Below are positions 39,755 to 52,697 of a stretch of 64,000 nt of DNA, piece after piece; position 1 is the stretch's first letter; each line of letters opens with the position of its first letter. Origin of the DNA: Clusia tigrina. Lineage: Eukaryota > Arthropoda > Insecta > Diptera > Clusiidae. The notes under the pieces were generated by a model. That model was given only the letters and a program-made list of their open reading frames with translations. It had not been told where the DNA came from and made no database searches. Location: NCBI GenBank assembly GCA_920105625.2, contig OV050030.1:238483889-238547888 (forward strand), read 5' to 3'. The translations under genes were made by a program, and so were the position numbers.

Positions 39755-42700
39755 CTTTGCTAGGTGTAGGACGTACCGTATAGAAGTTAGGGCCATTTGA
39801 AGTTTTATCAGTGTTTATTTTGGGACTCAAGGGTAGCATAGCTTTGAGCAATAGCTTAAATTGACAAGAGGCTCGAGTACTTTATTGTTACAAAAAATCA
39901 AGGTTTTATGACGCTCCAGTAAAAATTTACAAGCATTTGCATGTTGCAAACTTTGATAGGTGTAGGACGTACCGTATAGAAGTTAGAGCCATTTGAAGTC
40001 TTTTCAGTGTTTGATTTGGAACTCAACGGTAGCATAGCTTTGAGCGATACCTTAAATTGACAAGAGGCTCGAGTACTTTATTGTTACAAAATTTCAAGGT
40101 TTTATGACGCTCCAGTAAAAAGTTACAAGCATTTGTATGTTGCAAACTTTGATAGGTGTAGGACGTACCGTATAGAAGTTAGAGCCATTTGAAAATTTTA
40201 TCAGTGTTTGATTTGGGACTCAAGGGCAGCATAGCTATGAGCGAAAGCTGAAATTGACAAGAGGCTCGAGTACTTTATTGTTACAAAATTTCAAGGTTTT
40301 ATGACGCTCCAGTAAAAAGTTACAAGCATTTGTATGTTGCAAACTTTGATAGGTGTAGGACGTACCGTATAGAAGTTAGAGCCATTTGAAAATTTTATCA
40401 GTGTTTGATTTGGGACTCAAGGGCAGCATAGCTATGAGCGAAAGCTGAAATTGACAAGAGGCTCGAGTACTTTATTGTTACAAAATTCCAAGGTTTTATG
40501 ACGCTCCAGTAAAAAGTTACAAGCATTTGTATGTTGCAAACTTTGATAGGTGTAGGACGTACCGTATAGAAGTTAGGGCCATTTGAAGTTTTATCAGTGT
40601 TTATTTTGGAACTCAAGGGTAGCATAGCTTTGAGCAATAGCTTAAATTGACAAGAGGCTCGAGTACTTTATTGTTACAAAATTTCAAGGTTTTATGACGC
40701 TCCAGTAAAAAGTTACAAGCATTTGTATGTTGCAAACTTTGCTAGGTGTAGGACGTACCGTATAGAAGTTAGGGCCATTTGAAGTTTTATCAGTGTTTAT
40801 TTTGGAACTCAAGGGTAGCATAGCTTTGAGCAATAGCTTAAATTGACAAGAGGCTCGAGTACTTTATTGTTACAAAATTTCAAGGTTTTATGACGCTCCA
40901 GTAAAAAGTTACAAGCATTTGTATGTTGCAAACTTTGCTAGGTGTAGGACGTACCGTATAGAAGTTAGGGCCATTAGAAGTTTTATCAATGTTTATTTTG
41001 GGACTCAAGGGTAGCATAGCTTTGAGCAATAGCTTAAATTGACAAAAGGCTCGAGTACTTTATTGTTACAAAATTTGAAGGTTTTATGACGCTCCAGTAA
41101 AAAGTTACAAGCATTTGTATGTTGCAAACTTTGCTAGGTGTAGGACGTACCGTATAGAAGTTAGGGCCATTTGAAGTTTTATCAGTGTTTATTTTGGGAC
41201 TCAAGGGTAGCATAGCTTTGAGCAATAGCTTAAATTGACAAAAGGCTCGAGTACTTTATTGTTACAAAATTTGAAGGTTTTATGACGCTCCAGTAAAAAG
41301 TTACAAGCATTTGTATGTTGCAAACTTTGATAGGTGTAGGACGTACCGTATAGAAGTTAGAGCCATTTGAAGTCTTTTCAGTGTTTGATTTGGAACTCAA
41401 CGGTAGCATAGCTTTGAGCGATACCTTAAATTGACAAGAGGCTCGAGTACTTTATTGTTACAAAATTTCAAGGTTTTATTACGCTCCAGTAAAAAGTTAC
41501 AAGCATTTGTATGTTGCAAACTTTGATAGGTGTAGGACGTACCGTATAGAAGTTAGAGCCATTTGAAAATTTTATCAGTGTTTGATTTGGGACTCAAGGG
41601 CAGCATAGCTATGAGCGAAAGCTGAAATTGACAAGAGGCTCGAGTACTTTATTGTTACAAAATTTCAAGGTTTTATGACGCTCCAGTAAAAAGTTACAAG
41701 CATTTGTATGTTGCAAACTTTGATAGGTGTAGGACGTACCGTATAGAAGTTAGAGCCATTTGAAAATTTTATCAGTGTTTGATTTGGGACTCAAGGGCAG
41801 CATAGCTATGAGCGAAAGCTGAAATTGACAAGAGGCTCGAGTACTTTATTGTTACAAAATTTCAAGGTTTTATGACGCTCCAGTAAAAAGTTACAAGCAT
41901 TTGTATGTTGCAAACTTTGATAGGTGTAGGACGTACCGTATAGAAGTTAGGGCCATTTGAAGTTTTATCAGTGTTTATTTTGGAACTCAAGGGTAGCATA
42001 GCTTTGAGCAATAGCTTAAATTGACAAGAGGCTCGAGTACTTTATTGTTACAAAATTTCAAGGTTTTATGACGCTCCAGTAAAAAGTTACAAGCATTTGT
42101 ATGTTGCAAACTTTGCTAGGTGTAGGACGTACCGTATAGAAGTTAGGGCATTTGAAGTTTTATCAATGTTTATTTTGGGACTCAAGGGTAGCATAGCTTT
42201 GAGCAATAGCTTAAATTGACAAAAGGCTCGAGTACTTTATTGTTACAAAATTTGAAGGTTTTATACGCTCCAGTAAAAAGTTACAAGCATTTGTATGTTG
42301 CAAACTTTGCTAGGTGTAGGACGTACCGTATAGAAGTTAGGGCCATTTGAAGTTTTATCAGTGTTTATTTTGGGACTCAAGGGTAGCATAGCTTTGAGCA
42401 ATAGCTTAAATTGACAAAAGGCTCGAGTACTTTATTGTTACAAAATTTGAAGGTTTTATGACGCTCCAGTAAAAAGTTACAAGCATTTGTATGTTGCAAA
42501 CTTTGATAGGTGTAGGACGTACCGTATAGAAGTTAGGGCCATTTGAAGTTTTATCAGTGTCTATTTTGGGACTCAAGGGTAGCATAGCTTTGAGCAATAG
42601 CTTAAATTGACAAGAGGCTCGAGTACTTTATTGTTACAAAAAATCAAGGTTTTATGACGCTCCAGTAAAAAGTTACAAGCATTTGTATGTTGCAAACTTT

Positions 42701-42892
42701 GATAGGTTTAGGACGTACCGTATAGAAGTTAGGGCCATTTGAAGTTTTATCAGTGTTTGACTTGGGACTTAAGGGTAGCATAGCTTTGAGCGATAGCTTA
42801 AATTGACAAGAGGCTCGAGTACTTTATTGTTACAAAATTTCAAGGTTTTATGACGCTCCAGTAAAAAGTTACAAGCATTTGTATGTTGCAAA
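39755..42892. repeat. 16-monomer HOR, copy 1 (3,138 bp)
   Basis: The order is gctagg, tcttttcag, 197, 197, aactc, gctagg/aactc, gctagg/caaaagg, gctagg/caaaagg, tcttttcag, 197, 197, aactc, gctagg with 'agggcatttg', gctagg/caaaagg, gtctatttt, ggtttagg. Each of the 16 has its counterpart 3,138 bp on. The monomer at 42111 is 194 bp ('gggcatt' and 'ttatacgctcc'). Within the unit the run starting with tcttttcag appears twice, so the 16-mer grew from an imperfect 7-mer duplication. Confidence 0.9.
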
Positions 42893-45800
42893 CTTTGCTA
42901 GGTGTAGGACGTACCGTATAGAAGTTAGGGCCATTTGAAGTTTTATCAGTGTTTATTTTGGGACTCAAGGGTAGCATAGCTTTGAGCAATAGCTTAAATT
43001 GACAAGAGGCTCGAGTACTTTATTGTTACAAAAAATCAAGGTTTTATGACGCTCCAGTAAAAATTTACAAGCATTTGCATGTTGCAAACTTTGATAGGTG
43101 TAGGACGTACCGTATAGAAGTTAGAGCCATTTGAAGTCTTTTCAGTGTTTGATTTGGAACTCAACGGTAGCATAGCTTTGAGCGATACCTTAAATTGACA
43201 AGAGGCTCGAGTACTTTATTGTTACAAAATTTCAAGGTTTTATGACGCTCCAGTAAAAAGTTACAAGCATTTGTATGTTGCAAACTTTGATAGGTGTAGG
43301 ACGTACCGTATAGAAGTTAGAGCCATTTGAAAATTTTATCAGTGTTTGATTTGGGACTCAAGGGCAGCATAGCTATGAGCGAAAGCTGAAATTGACAAGA
43401 GGCTCGAGTACTTTATTGTTACAAAATTTCAAGGTTTTATGACGCTCCAGTAAAAAGTTACAAGCATTTGTATGTTGCAAACTTTGATAGGTGTAGGACG
43501 TATCGTATAGAAGTTAGAGCCATTTGAAAATTTTATCAGTGTTTGATTTGGGACTCAAGGGCAGCATAGCTATGAGCGAAAGCTGAAATTGACAAGAGGC
43601 TCGAGTACTTTATTGTTACAAAATTTCAAGGTTTTATGACGCTCCAGTAAAAAGTTACAAGCATTTGTATGTTGCAAACTTTGATAGGTGTAGGACGTAC
43701 CGTATAGAAGTTAGGGCCATTTGAAGTTTTATCAGTGTTTATTTTGGAACTCAAGGGTAGCATAGCTTTGAGCAATAGCTTAAATTGACAAGAGGCTCGA
43801 GTACTTTATTGTTACAAAATTTCAAGGTTTTATGACGCTCCAGTAAAAAGTTACAAGCATTTGTATGTTGCAAACTTTGCTAGGTGTAGGACGTACCGTA
43901 TAGAAGTTAGGGCCATTTGAAGTTTTATCAGTGTTTATTTTGGAACTCAAGGGTAGCATAGCTTTGAGCGATAGCTTAAATTGACAAGAGGCTCGAGTAC
44001 TTTATTGTTACAAAATTTCAAGGTTTTATGACGCTCCAGTAAAAAGTTACAAGCATTTGTATGTTGCAAACTTTGCTAGGTGTAGGACGTACCGTATAGA
44101 AGTTAGGGCCATTTGAAGTTTTATCAGTGTTTATTTTGGGACTCAAGGGTAGCATAGCTTTGAGCAATAGCTTAAATTGACAAAAGGCTCGAGTACTTTA
44201 TTGTTACAAAATTTGAAGGTTTTATGACGCTCCAGTAAAAAGTTACAAGCATTTGTATGTTGCAAACTTTGCTAGGTGTAGGACGTACCGTATAGAAGTT
44301 AGGGCCATTTGAAGTTTTATCAGTGTTTATTTTGGGACTCAAGGGTAGCATAGCTTTGAGCAATAGCTTAAATTGACAAAAGGCTCGAGTACTTTATTGT
44401 TACAAAATTTGAAGGTTTTATGACGCTCCAGTAAAAAGTTACAAGCATTTGTATGTTGCAAACTTTGATAGGTGTAGGACGTACCGTATAGAAGTTAGAG
44501 CCATTTGAAGTCTTTTCAGTGTTTGATTTGGAACTCAACGGTAGCATAGCTTTGAGCGATACCTTAAATTGACAAGAGGCTCGAGTACTTTATTGTTACA
44601 AAATTTCAAGGTTTTATTACGCTCCAGTAAAAAGTTACAAGCATTTGTATGTTGCAAACTTTGATAGGTGTAGGACGTACCGTATAGAAGTTAGAGCTAT
44701 TTGAAAATTTTATCAGTGTTTGATTTGGGACTCAAGGGCAGCATAGCTATGAGCGAAAGCTGAAATTGACAAGAGGCTCGAGTACTTTATTGTTACAAAA
44801 TTTCAAGGTTTTATGACGCTCCAGTAAAAAGTTACAAGCATTTGTATGTTGCAAACTTTGATAGGTGTAGGACGTACCGTATAGAAGTTAGAGCCATTTG
44901 AAAATTTTATCAGTGTTTGATTTGGGACTCAAGGGCAGCATAGCTATGAGCGAAAGCTGAAATTGACAAGAGGCTCGAGTACTTTATTGTTACAAAATTT
45001 CAAGGTTTTATGACGCTCCAGTAAAAAGTTACAAGCATTTGTATGTTGCAAACTTTGATAGGTGTAGGACGTACCGTATAGAAGTTAGGGCCATTTGAAG
45101 TTTTATCAGTGTTTATTTTGGAACTCAAGGGTAGCATAGCTTTGAGCAATAGCTTAAATTGACAAGAGGCTCGAGTACTTTATTGTTACAAAATTTCAAG
45201 GTTTTATGACGCTCCAGTAAAAAGTTACAAGCATTTGTATGTTGCAAACTTTGCTAGGTGTAGGACGTACCGTATAGAAGTTAGGGCATTTGAAGTTTTA
45301 TCAATGTTTATTTTGGGACTCAAGGGTAGCATAGCTTTGAGCAATAGCTTAAATTGACAAAAGGCTCGAGTACTTTATTGTTACAAAATTTGAAGGTTTT
45401 ATGACGCTCCAGTAAAAAGTTACAAGCATTTGTATGTTGCAAACTTTGCTAGGTGTAGGACGTACCGTATAGAAGTTAGGGCCATTTGAAGTTTTATCAG
45501 TGTTTATTTTGGGACTCAAGGGTAGCATAGCTTTGAGCAATAGCTTAAATTGACAAAAGGCTCGAGTACTTTATTGTTACAAAATTTGAAGGTTTTATGA
45601 CGCTCCAGTAAAAAGTTACAAGCATTTGTATGTTGCAAACTTTGATAGGTGTAGGACGTACCGTATAGAAGTTAGGGCCATTTGAAGTTTTATCAGTGTC
45701 TATTTTGGGACTCAAGGGTAGCATAGCTTTGAGCAATAGCTTAAATTGACAAGAGGCTCGAGTACTTTATTGTTACAAAAAATCAAGGTTTTATGACGCT

Positions 45801-46031
45801 CCAGTAAAAAGTTACAAGCATTTGTATGTTGCAAACTTTGATAGGTTTAGGACGTACCGTATAGAAGTTAGGGCCATTTGAAGTTTTATCAGTGTTTGAC
45901 TTGGGACTTAAGGGTAGCATAGCTTTGAGCGATAGCTTAAATTGACAAGAGGCTCGAGTACTTTATTGTTACAAAATTTCAAGGTTTTATGACGCTCCAG
46001 TAAAAAGTTACAAGCATTTGTATGTTGCAAA
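42893..46031. repeat. 16-monomer HOR, copy 2 (3,139 bp)
   Basis: It has the same 16-monomer order as 39755-42892, including paired 197-bp monomers at 43285/43482 and 44659/44856 and the 195-bp 'agggcatttg' monomer at 45249. The base deleted from 'ttatacgctcc' in copy 1 is intact here. Other differences are few (for example 'tatcgtatag' near 43500 and 'gagctattt' near 44695). Confidence 0.9.
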
Positions 46032-46620
46032 CTTTGCTAGGTGTAGGACGTACCGTATAGAAGTTAGGGCCATTTGAAGTTTTATCAGTGTTTATTTTGG
46101 GACTCAAGGGTAGCATAGCTTTGAGCAATAGCTTAAATTGACAAGAGGCTCGAGTACTTTATTGTTACAAAAAATCAAGGTTTTATGACGCTCCAGTAAA
46201 AATTTACAAGCATTTGCATGTTGCAAACTTTGATAGGTGTAGGACGTACCGTATAGAAGTTAGAGCCATTTGAAGTCTTTTCAGTGTTTGATTTGGAACT
46301 CAACGGTAGCATAGCTTTGAGCGATACCTTAAATTGACAAGAGGCTCGAGTACTTTATTGTTACAAAATTTCAAGGTTTTATTACGCTCCAGTAAAAAGT
46401 TACAAGCATTTGTATGTTGCAAACTTTGATAGGTGTAGGACGTACCGTATAGAAGTTAGAGCCATTTGAAAATTTTATCAGTGTTTGATTTGGGACTCAA
46501 GGGCAGCATAGCTATGAGCGAAAGCTGAAATTGACAAGAGGCTCGAGTACTTTATTGTTACAAAATTTCAAGGTTTTATGACGCTCCAGTAAAAAGTTAC
46601 AAGCATTTGTATGTTGCAAA
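46032..46620. repeat. 16-monomer HOR, truncated third copy (3 monomers)
   Basis: The monomers gctagg (46032), tcttttcag (46228) and 197 (46424) match the first three of the 16-mer. From 46621 the order changes to gtctatttt/caaaagg. Confidence 0.8.
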
Positions 46621-48972
46621 CTTTGATAGGTGTAGGACGTACCGTATAGAAGTTAGGGCCATTTGAAGTTTTATCAGTGTCTATTTTGGGACTCAAGGGT
46701 AGCATAGCTTTGAGCAATAGCTTAAATTGACAAAAGGCTCGAGTACTTTATTGTTACAAAATTTGAAGGTTTTATGACGCTCCAGTAAAAAGTTACAAGC
46801 ATTTGTATGTTGCAAACTTTGATAGGTGTAGGACGTACCGTATAGAAGTTAGGGCCATTTGAAGTTTTATCAGTGTCTATTTTGGGACTCAAGGGTAGCA
46901 TAGCTTTGAGCAATAGCTTAAATTGACAAGAGGCTCGAGTACTTTATTGTTACAAAAAATCAAGGTTTTATGACGCTCCAGTAAAAAGTTACAAGCATTT
47001 GTATGTTGCAAACTTTGATAGGTGTAGGACGTACCGTATAGAAGTTAGGGCCATTTGAAGTTTTATCAGTGTCTATTTTGGGACTCAAGGGTAGCATAGC
47101 TTTGAGCAATAGCTTAAATTGACAAAAGGCTCGAGTACTTTATTGTTACAAAATTTGAAGGTTTTATGACGCTCCAGTAAAAAGTTACAAGCATTTGTAT
47201 GTTGCAAACTTTGATAGGTGTAGGACGTACCGTATAGAAGTTAGGGCCATTTGAAGTTTTATCAGTGTCTATTTTGGGACTGAAGGGTAGCATAGCTTTG
47301 AGCAATAGCTTAAATTGACAAGAGGCTCGAGTACTTTATTGTTACAAAAAATCAAGGTTTTATGACGCTCCAGTAAAAATTTACAAGCATTTGCATGTTG
47401 CAAACTTTGATAGGTGTAGGACGTACCGTATAGAAGTTAGAGCCATTTGAAGTCTTTTCAGTGTTTGATTTGGAACTCAACGGTAGCATAGCTTTGAGCG
47501 ATACCTTAAATTGACAAGAGGCTCGAGTACTTTATTGTTACAAAATTTCAAGGTTTTATTACGCTCCAGTAAAAAGTTACAAGCATTTGTATGTTGCAAA
47601 CTTTGATAGGTGTAGGACGTACCGTATAGAAGTTAGGGCCATTTGAAGTTTTATCAGTGTCTATTTTGGGACTCAAGGGTAGCATAGCTTTGAGCAATAG
47701 CTTAAATTGACAAAAGGCTCGAGTACTTTATTGTTACAAAATTTGAAGGTTTTATGACGCTCCAGTAAAAAGTTACAAGCATTTGTATGTTGCAAACTTT
47801 GATAGGTGTAGGACGTACCGTATAGAAGATAGGGCCATTTGAAGTTTTATCAGTGTCTATTTTGGGACTCAAGGGTAGCATAGCTTTGAGCAATAGCTTA
47901 AATTGACAAGAGGCTCGAGTACTTTATTGTTACAAAAAATCAAGGTTTTATGACGCTCCAGTAAAAAGTTACAAGCATTTGTATGTTGCAAACTTTGATA
48001 GGTTTAGGACGTACCGTATAGAAGTTAGGGCCATTTGAAGTTTTATCAGTGTTTGACTTGGGACTTAAGGGTAGCATAGCTTTGAGCGATAGCTTAAATT
48101 GACAAGAGGCTCGAGTACTTTATTGTTACAAAATTTCAAGGTTTTATGACGCTCCAGTAAAAAGTTACAAGCATTTGTATGTTGCAAACTTTGCTAGGTG
48201 TAGGACGTACCGTATAGAAGTTAGGGCCATTTGAAGTTTTATCAGTGTTTATTTTGGGACTCAAGGGTAGCATAGCTTTGAGCAATAGCTTAAATTGACA
48301 AGAGGCTCGAGTACTTTATTGTTACAAAAAATCAAGGTTTTATGACGCTCCAGTAAAAATTTACAAGCATTTGCATGTTGCAAACTTTGATAGGTGTAGG
48401 ACGTACCGTATAGAAGTTAGAGCCATTTGAAGTCTTTTCAGTGTTTGATTTGGAACTCAACGGTAGCATAGCTTTGAGCGATACCTTAAATTGACAAGAG
48501 GCTCGAGTACTTTATTGTTACAAAATTTCAAGGTTTTATTACGCTCCAGTAAAAAGTTACAAGCATTTGTATGTTGCAAACTTTGATAGGTGTAGGACGT
48601 ACCGTATAGAAGTTAGGGCCATTTGAAGTTTTATCAGTGTTTATTTTGGGACTCAAGGGTAGCATAGCTTTGAGCAATAGCTTAAATTGACAAAAGGCTC
48701 GAGTACTTTATTGTTACAAAATTTGAAGGTTTTATGACGCTCCAGTAAAAAGTTACAAGCATTTGTATGTTGCAAACTTTGATAGGTGTAGGACGTACCG
48801 TATAGAAGTTAGGGCCATTTGAAGTTTTATCAGTGTCTATTTTGGGACTCAAGGGTAGCATAGCTTTGAGCAATAGCTTAAATTGACAAGAGGCTCGAGT
48901 ACTTTATTGTTACAAAAAATCAAGGTTTTATGACGCTCCAGTAAAAAGTTACAAGCATTTGTATGTTGCAAA
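46621..48972. repeat. Core monomers with 8-monomer (1,568-bp) spacing
   Basis: Monomers 47601-48972 match 49169-50540 in order at an offset of 1,568 bp: caaaagg/ttgaagg, gtctatttt/aaaaaatc, ggtttagg/acttggg, gctagg, tcttttcag/gatacc, caaaagg, gtctatttt. The pattern starts with two alternating pairs of gtctatttt monomers (46621-47404). Confidence 0.75.
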
Positions 48973-51900
48973 CTTTGATAGGTTTAGGACGTACCGTATA
49001 GAAGTTAGGGCCATTTGAAGTTTTATCAGTGTTTGACTTGGGACTTAAGGGTAGCATAGCTTTGAGCGATAGCTTAAATTGACAAGAGGCTCGAGTACTT
49101 TATTGTTACAAAATTTCAAGGTTTTATGACGCTCCAGTAAAAAGTTACAAGCATTTGTATGTTGCAAACTTTGCTAGGTGTAGGACGTACCGTATAGAAG
49201 TTAGGGCCATTTGAAGTTTTATCAGTGTTTATTTTGGGACTCAAGGGTAGCATAGCTTTGAGCAATAGCTTAAATTGACAAAAGGCTCGAGTACTTTATT
49301 GTTACAAAATTTGAAGGTTTTATGACGCTCCAGTAAAAAGTTACAAGCATTTGTATGTTGCAAACTTTGATAGGTGTAGGACGTACCGTATAGAAGTTAG
49401 GGCCATTTGAAGTTTTATCAGTGTCTATTTTGGGACTCAAGGGTAGCATAGCTTTGAGCAATAGCTTAAATTGACAAGAGGCTCGAGTACTTTATTGTTA
49501 CAAAAAATCAAGGTTTTATGACGCTCCAGTAAAAAGTTACAAGCATTTGTATGTTGCAAACTTTGATAGGTTTAGGACGTACCGTATAGAAGTTAGGGCC
49601 ATTTGAAGTTTTATCAGTGTTTGACTTGGGACTTAAGGGTAGCATAGCTTTGAGCGATAGCTTAAATTGACAAGAGGCTCGAGTACTTTATTGTTACAAA
49701 ATTTCAAGGTTTTATGACGCTCCAGTAAAAAGTTACAAGCATTTGTATGTTGCAAACTTTGCTAGGTGTAGGACGTACCGTATAGAAGTTAGGGCCATTT
49801 GAAGTTTTATCAGTGTTTATTTTGGGACTCAAGGGTAGCATAGCTTTGAGCAATAGCTTAAATTGACAAGAGGCTCGAGTACTTTATTGTTACAAAAAAT
49901 CAAGGTTTTATGACGCTCCAGTAAAAATTTACAAGCATTTGCATGTTGCAAACTTTGATAGGTGTAGGACGTACCGTATAGAAGTTAGAGCCATTTGAAG
50001 TCTTTTCAGTGTTTGATTTGGAACTCAACGGTAGCATAGCTTTGAGCGATACCTTAAATTGACAAGAGGCTCGAGTACTTTATTGTTACAAAATTTCAAG
50101 GTTTTATTACGCTCCAGTAAAAAGTTACAAGCATTTGTATGTTGCAAACTTTGATAGGTGTAGGACGTACCGTATAGAAGTTAGGGCCATTTGAAGTTTT
50201 ATCAGTGTCTATTTTGGGACTCAAGGGTAGCATAGCTTTGAGCAATAGCTTAAATTGACAAAAGGCTCGAGTACTTTATTGTTACAAAATTTGAAGGTTT
50301 TATGACGCTCCAGTAAAAAGTTACAAGCATTTGTATGTTGCAAACTTTGATAGGTGTAGGACGTACCGTATAGAAGTTAGGGCCATTTGAAGTTTTATCA
50401 GTGTCTATTTTGGGACTCAAGGGTAGCATAGCTTTGAGCAATAGCTTAAATTGACAAGAGGCTCGAGTACTTTATTGTTACAAAAAATCAAGGTTTTATG
50501 ACGCTCCAGTAAAAAGTTACAAGCATTTGTATGTTGCAAACTTTGATAGGTGTAGGACGTACCGTATAGAAGTTAGGGCCATTTGAAGTTTTATCAGTGT
50601 CTATTTTGGGACTCAAGGGTAGCATAGCTTTGAGCAATAGCTTAAATTGACAAAAGGCTCGAGTACTTTATTGTTACAAAATTTGAAGGTTTTATGACGC
50701 TCCAGTAAAAAGTTACAAGCATTTGTATGTTGCAAACTTTGATAGGTGTAGGACGTACCGTATAGAAGTTAGGGCCATTTGAAGTTTTATCAGTGTCTAT
50801 TTTGGGACTCAAGGGTAGCATAGCTTTGAGCAATAGCTTAAATTGACAAGAGGCTCGAGTACTTTATTGTTACAAAAAATCAAGGTTTTATGACGCTCCA
50901 GTAAAAAGTTACAAGCATTTGTATGTTGCAAACTTTGATAGGTTTAGGACGTACCGTATAGAAGTTAGGGCCATTTGAAGTTTTATCAGTGTTTGACTTG
51001 GGACTTAAGGGTAGCATAGCTTTGAGCGATAGCTTAAATTGACAAGAGGCTCGAGTACTTTATTGTTACAAAATTTCAAGGTTTTATGACGCTCCAGTAA
51101 AAAGTTACAAGCATTTGTATGTTGCAAACTTTGCTAGGTGTAGGACGTACCGTATAGAAGTTAGGGCCATTTGAAGTTTTATCAGTGTTTATTTTGGGAC
51201 TCAAGGGTAGCATAGCTTTGAGCAATAGCTTAAATTGACAAGAGGCTCGAGTACTTTATTGTTACAAAAAATCAAGGTTTTATGACGCTCCAGTAAAAAG
51301 TTACAAGCATTTGTATGTTGCAAACTTTGATAGGTTTAGGACGTACCGTATAGAAGTTAGGGCCATTTGAAGTTTTATCAGTGTTTGACTTGGGACTTAA
51401 GGGTAGCATAGCTTTGAGCGATAGCTTAAATTGACAAGAGGCTCGAGTACTTTATTGTTACAAAATTTCAAGGTTTTATGACGCTCCAGTAAAAAGTTAC
51501 AAGCATTTGTATGTTGCAAACTTTGATAGGTGTAGGACGTACCGTATAGAAGTTAGGGCCATTTGAAGTTTTATCAGTGTCTATTTTGGGACTCAAGGGT
51601 AGCATAGCTTTGAGCAATAGCTTAAATTGACAAGAGGCTCGAGTACTTTATTGTTACAAAAAATCAAGGTTTTATGACGCTCCAGTAAAAAGTTACAAGC
51701 ATTTGTATGTTGCAAACTTTGATAGGTTTAGGACGTACCGTATAGAAGTTAGGGCCATTTGAAGTTTTATCAGTGTTTGACTTGGGACTTAAGGGTAGCA
51801 TAGCTTTGAGCGATAGCTTAAATTGACAAGAGGCTCGAGTACTTTATTGTTACAAAATTTCAAGGTTTTATGACGCTCCAGTAAAAAGTTACAAGCATTT

Positions 51901-52697
51901 GTATGTTGCAAACTTTGCTAGGTGTAGGACGTACCGTATAGAAGTTAGGGCCATTTGAAGTTTTATCAGTGTTTATTTTGGGACTCAAGGGTAGCATAGC
52001 TTTGAGCAATAGCTTAAATTGACAAGAGGCTCGAGTACTTTATTGTTACAAAAAATCAAGGTTTTATGACGCTCCAGTAAAAATTTACAAGCATTTGCAT
52101 GTTGCAAACTTTGATAGGTGTAGGACGTACCGTATAGAAGTTAGAGCCATTTGAAGTCTTTTCAGTGTTTGATTTGGAACTCAACGGTAGCATAGCTTTG
52201 AGCGATACCTTAAATTGACAAGAGGCTCGAGTACTTTATTGTTACAAAATTTCAAGGTTTTATTACGCTCCAGTAAAAAGTTACAAGCATTTGTATGTTG
52301 CAAACTTTGATAGGTGTAGGACGTACCGTATAGAAGTTAGAGCCATTTGAAAATTTTATCAGTGTTTGATTTGGGACTCAAGGGCAGCATAGCTATGAGC
52401 GATAGCTGAAATTGACAAGAGGCTCGAGTACTTTATTGTTACAAAATTTCAAGGTTTTATGACGCTCCAGTAAAAAGTTACAAGCATTTGTATGTTGCAA
52501 ACTTTGCTAGGTGTAGGACGTACCGTATAGAAGTTAGGGCCATTTGAAGTTTTATCAGTGTTTATTTTGGGACTCAAGGGTAGCATAGCTTTGAGCAATA
52601 GCTTAAATTGACAAGAGGCTCGAGTACTTTATTGTTACAAAAAATCAAGGTTTTATGACGCTCCAGTAAAAATTTACAAGCATTTGCATGTTGCAAA
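48973..52697. repeat. 19-monomer HOR, copy 1 (3,725 bp)
   Basis: Nineteen monomers from a ggtttagg/acttggg type (48973) to a gctagg/aaaaaatc/'aaatttac' type (52502), with one 197-bp monomer at 52305. That monomer has 'gcgatagctg', where the other 197-bp monomers have 'gcgaaagctg'. The copy that follows has the same order at an offset of 3,725 bp (19 x 196 + 1). Confidence 0.9.
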
